Position numbers and translations under genes: made by a program. Shown here in pieces: positions 6,305-6,850 of a DNA stretch of 6,850 nt. The notes under the pieces are model-generated. The model was not told the origin of the DNA, did not search any database, and saw only the letters and a program-made list of their open reading frames with translations. Within the stretch, counting starts at the first letter, position 1; each line of letters begins with the position of its first letter. The stretch is from Pseudomonadota bacterium (GTDB taxonomy: Bacteria; Myxococcota; Polyangia; GCA-2747355; JACKDQ01): the NCBI GenBank assembly GCA_030591195.1, contig JAUVBO010000141.1, forward strand, positions 1-6,850, written 5' to 3'.

Positions 6305-6323
6305 GCCCGCCGGTGGCGCGGGC
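6305..6323 (-). other. Intercistronic hairpin between the PilZ and CoA-binding genes
   Basis: GCCCGC (6305-6310) pairs with GCGGGC (6318-6323) around a seven-base loop. It lies between the PilZ stop and the next ATG, where a ribosome binding site would be expected. No T tract follows. It may lower or couple translation of the downstream gene, or affect mRNA stability; this is inference. Confidence 0.3.
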
Positions 6324-6332
6324 CGTTCAGGG

Positions 6333-6850
6333 TCAGCTCTTCTTGCTCTCTGTTGTCTTGTCGCCCTGGTCGTCGCGGCCGAGCCACAGACGCTCGACGT
6401 GACGGGAGATCGCCTTCAGCTCCTTGGGCGGCAAGGCGGACCCGGCACTCTCGGGGAAGAGGATCCCGTACCGTCGCACCCCCCCGGAGCTGTCACACCG
6501 CCGCACCACGCCGCGCAGCGAGACCTCGATCTCGTCCCGGTAGCGCAGGGTCACTCCCAGCTTGTCGAAGTTGTAAAAGACCGGGGCCTCATCCATGCCA
6601 AACTCGAGCAGCGCGCCGGTGTCGCTGATGTTCAGCACCCGCGGCCTGAAGACCCTCTCGTCCTCCTCGATGATCACCTCGGCGCTGACGCAGTCCTTGA
6701 GCACTGGCACGCGGTAGGTGCGGCGCATCTCGGCGCGGACCACCACCGCCAGCGGGAACTCGACGATGTCCTCGTCGTCCTCGACGAAGTTGTCGCCGAG
6801 CACGCCGAGGAAGAAATACGGTCGGTCACCGTGGACGAAGGTCACGCCAC
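6333..6850 (-). CDS. PilZ-domain (c-di-GMP-binding) protein, 5' end outside window
   Basis: The frame is open through the right edge. A GTG at 6845 is possible, but VTFVHGDRPYFF reads like the middle of a domain, so the true start is probably beyond the window. Counting from that GTG, residues 1-40 resemble the end of the YcgR-type N-terminal domain often found before PilZ (FPLAVVVRAEMRR). The PilZ domain follows, with both ligand motifs: RRTYR (41-45, RxxxR) and NISDTG (72-77, [D/N]xSxxG, here with Asn). The YGILFPE stretch (126-132) is the usual last strand. These motifs bind cyclic di-GMP in characterised members, which act on flagella, pili or polysaccharide synthesis. The C-terminus is a short charged tail (GDKTTESKKS). 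It is probably the first or an early gene of an operon with the CoA-binding and transporter genes. Confidence 0.85.
   Translation of the reverse strand, partial: GVTFVHGDRPYFFLGVLGDNFVEDDEDIVEFPLAVVVRAEMRRTYRVPVLKDCVSAEVIIEEDERVFRPRVLNISDTGALLEFGMDEAPVFYNFDKLGVTLRYRDEIEVSLRGVVRRCDSSGGVRRYGILFPESAGSALPPKELKAISRHVERLWLGRDDQGDKTTESKKS

Overview
This is a high-GC window with strong G/C preference at third codon positions. It looks like chromosomal DNA of a bacterium with a 14-subunit-type respiratory complex I. The codon bias, the c-di-GMP PilZ protein, a UMF1-type transporter and a CoA-binding protein in one cluster suggest a Myxococcota or other deltaproteobacterial-type lineage. That placement is inference only; there is no rRNA or marker gene in the window.

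Left half, plus strand (1-3949): the distal end of a nuo operon, nuoL (C-terminal part only), nuoM and nuoN. The three overlap by ATGA at both junctions, which suggests translational coupling, and encode the three antiporter-like proton-pumping subunits of NADH:quinone oxidoreductase. Two things are unusual. NuoL continues past its last membrane helix into a PKD (Ig-like) domain with a perfect DxDxDGxxD calcium-loop pattern, predicted to lie outside the cytoplasmic membrane. NuoM ends in an Arg/Pro-rich tail encoded by a hairpin and direct-repeat segment whose codon use is unlike the rest of the gene.

Centre (3950-4209): a non-coding stretch between convergent transcription units. It holds two near-identical GAGCAG-plus-hairpin repeats flanking a perfect 12-bp palindrome, then a short coding-like remnant on the minus strand.

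Right half, minus strand (6850 down to 4210): a probable operon reading PilZ-domain protein (start outside the window), small CoA-binding protein, then a UMF1/Atg22-like MFS transporter. A separate small gene for a 69-residue, helix-rich hypothetical protein follows and may have its own weak promoter.

No tRNA, rRNA, insertion sequence or CRISPR array is visible. The most notable observation is the complex I subunit fused to a predicted extracytoplasmic, calcium-loop-bearing PKD domain.
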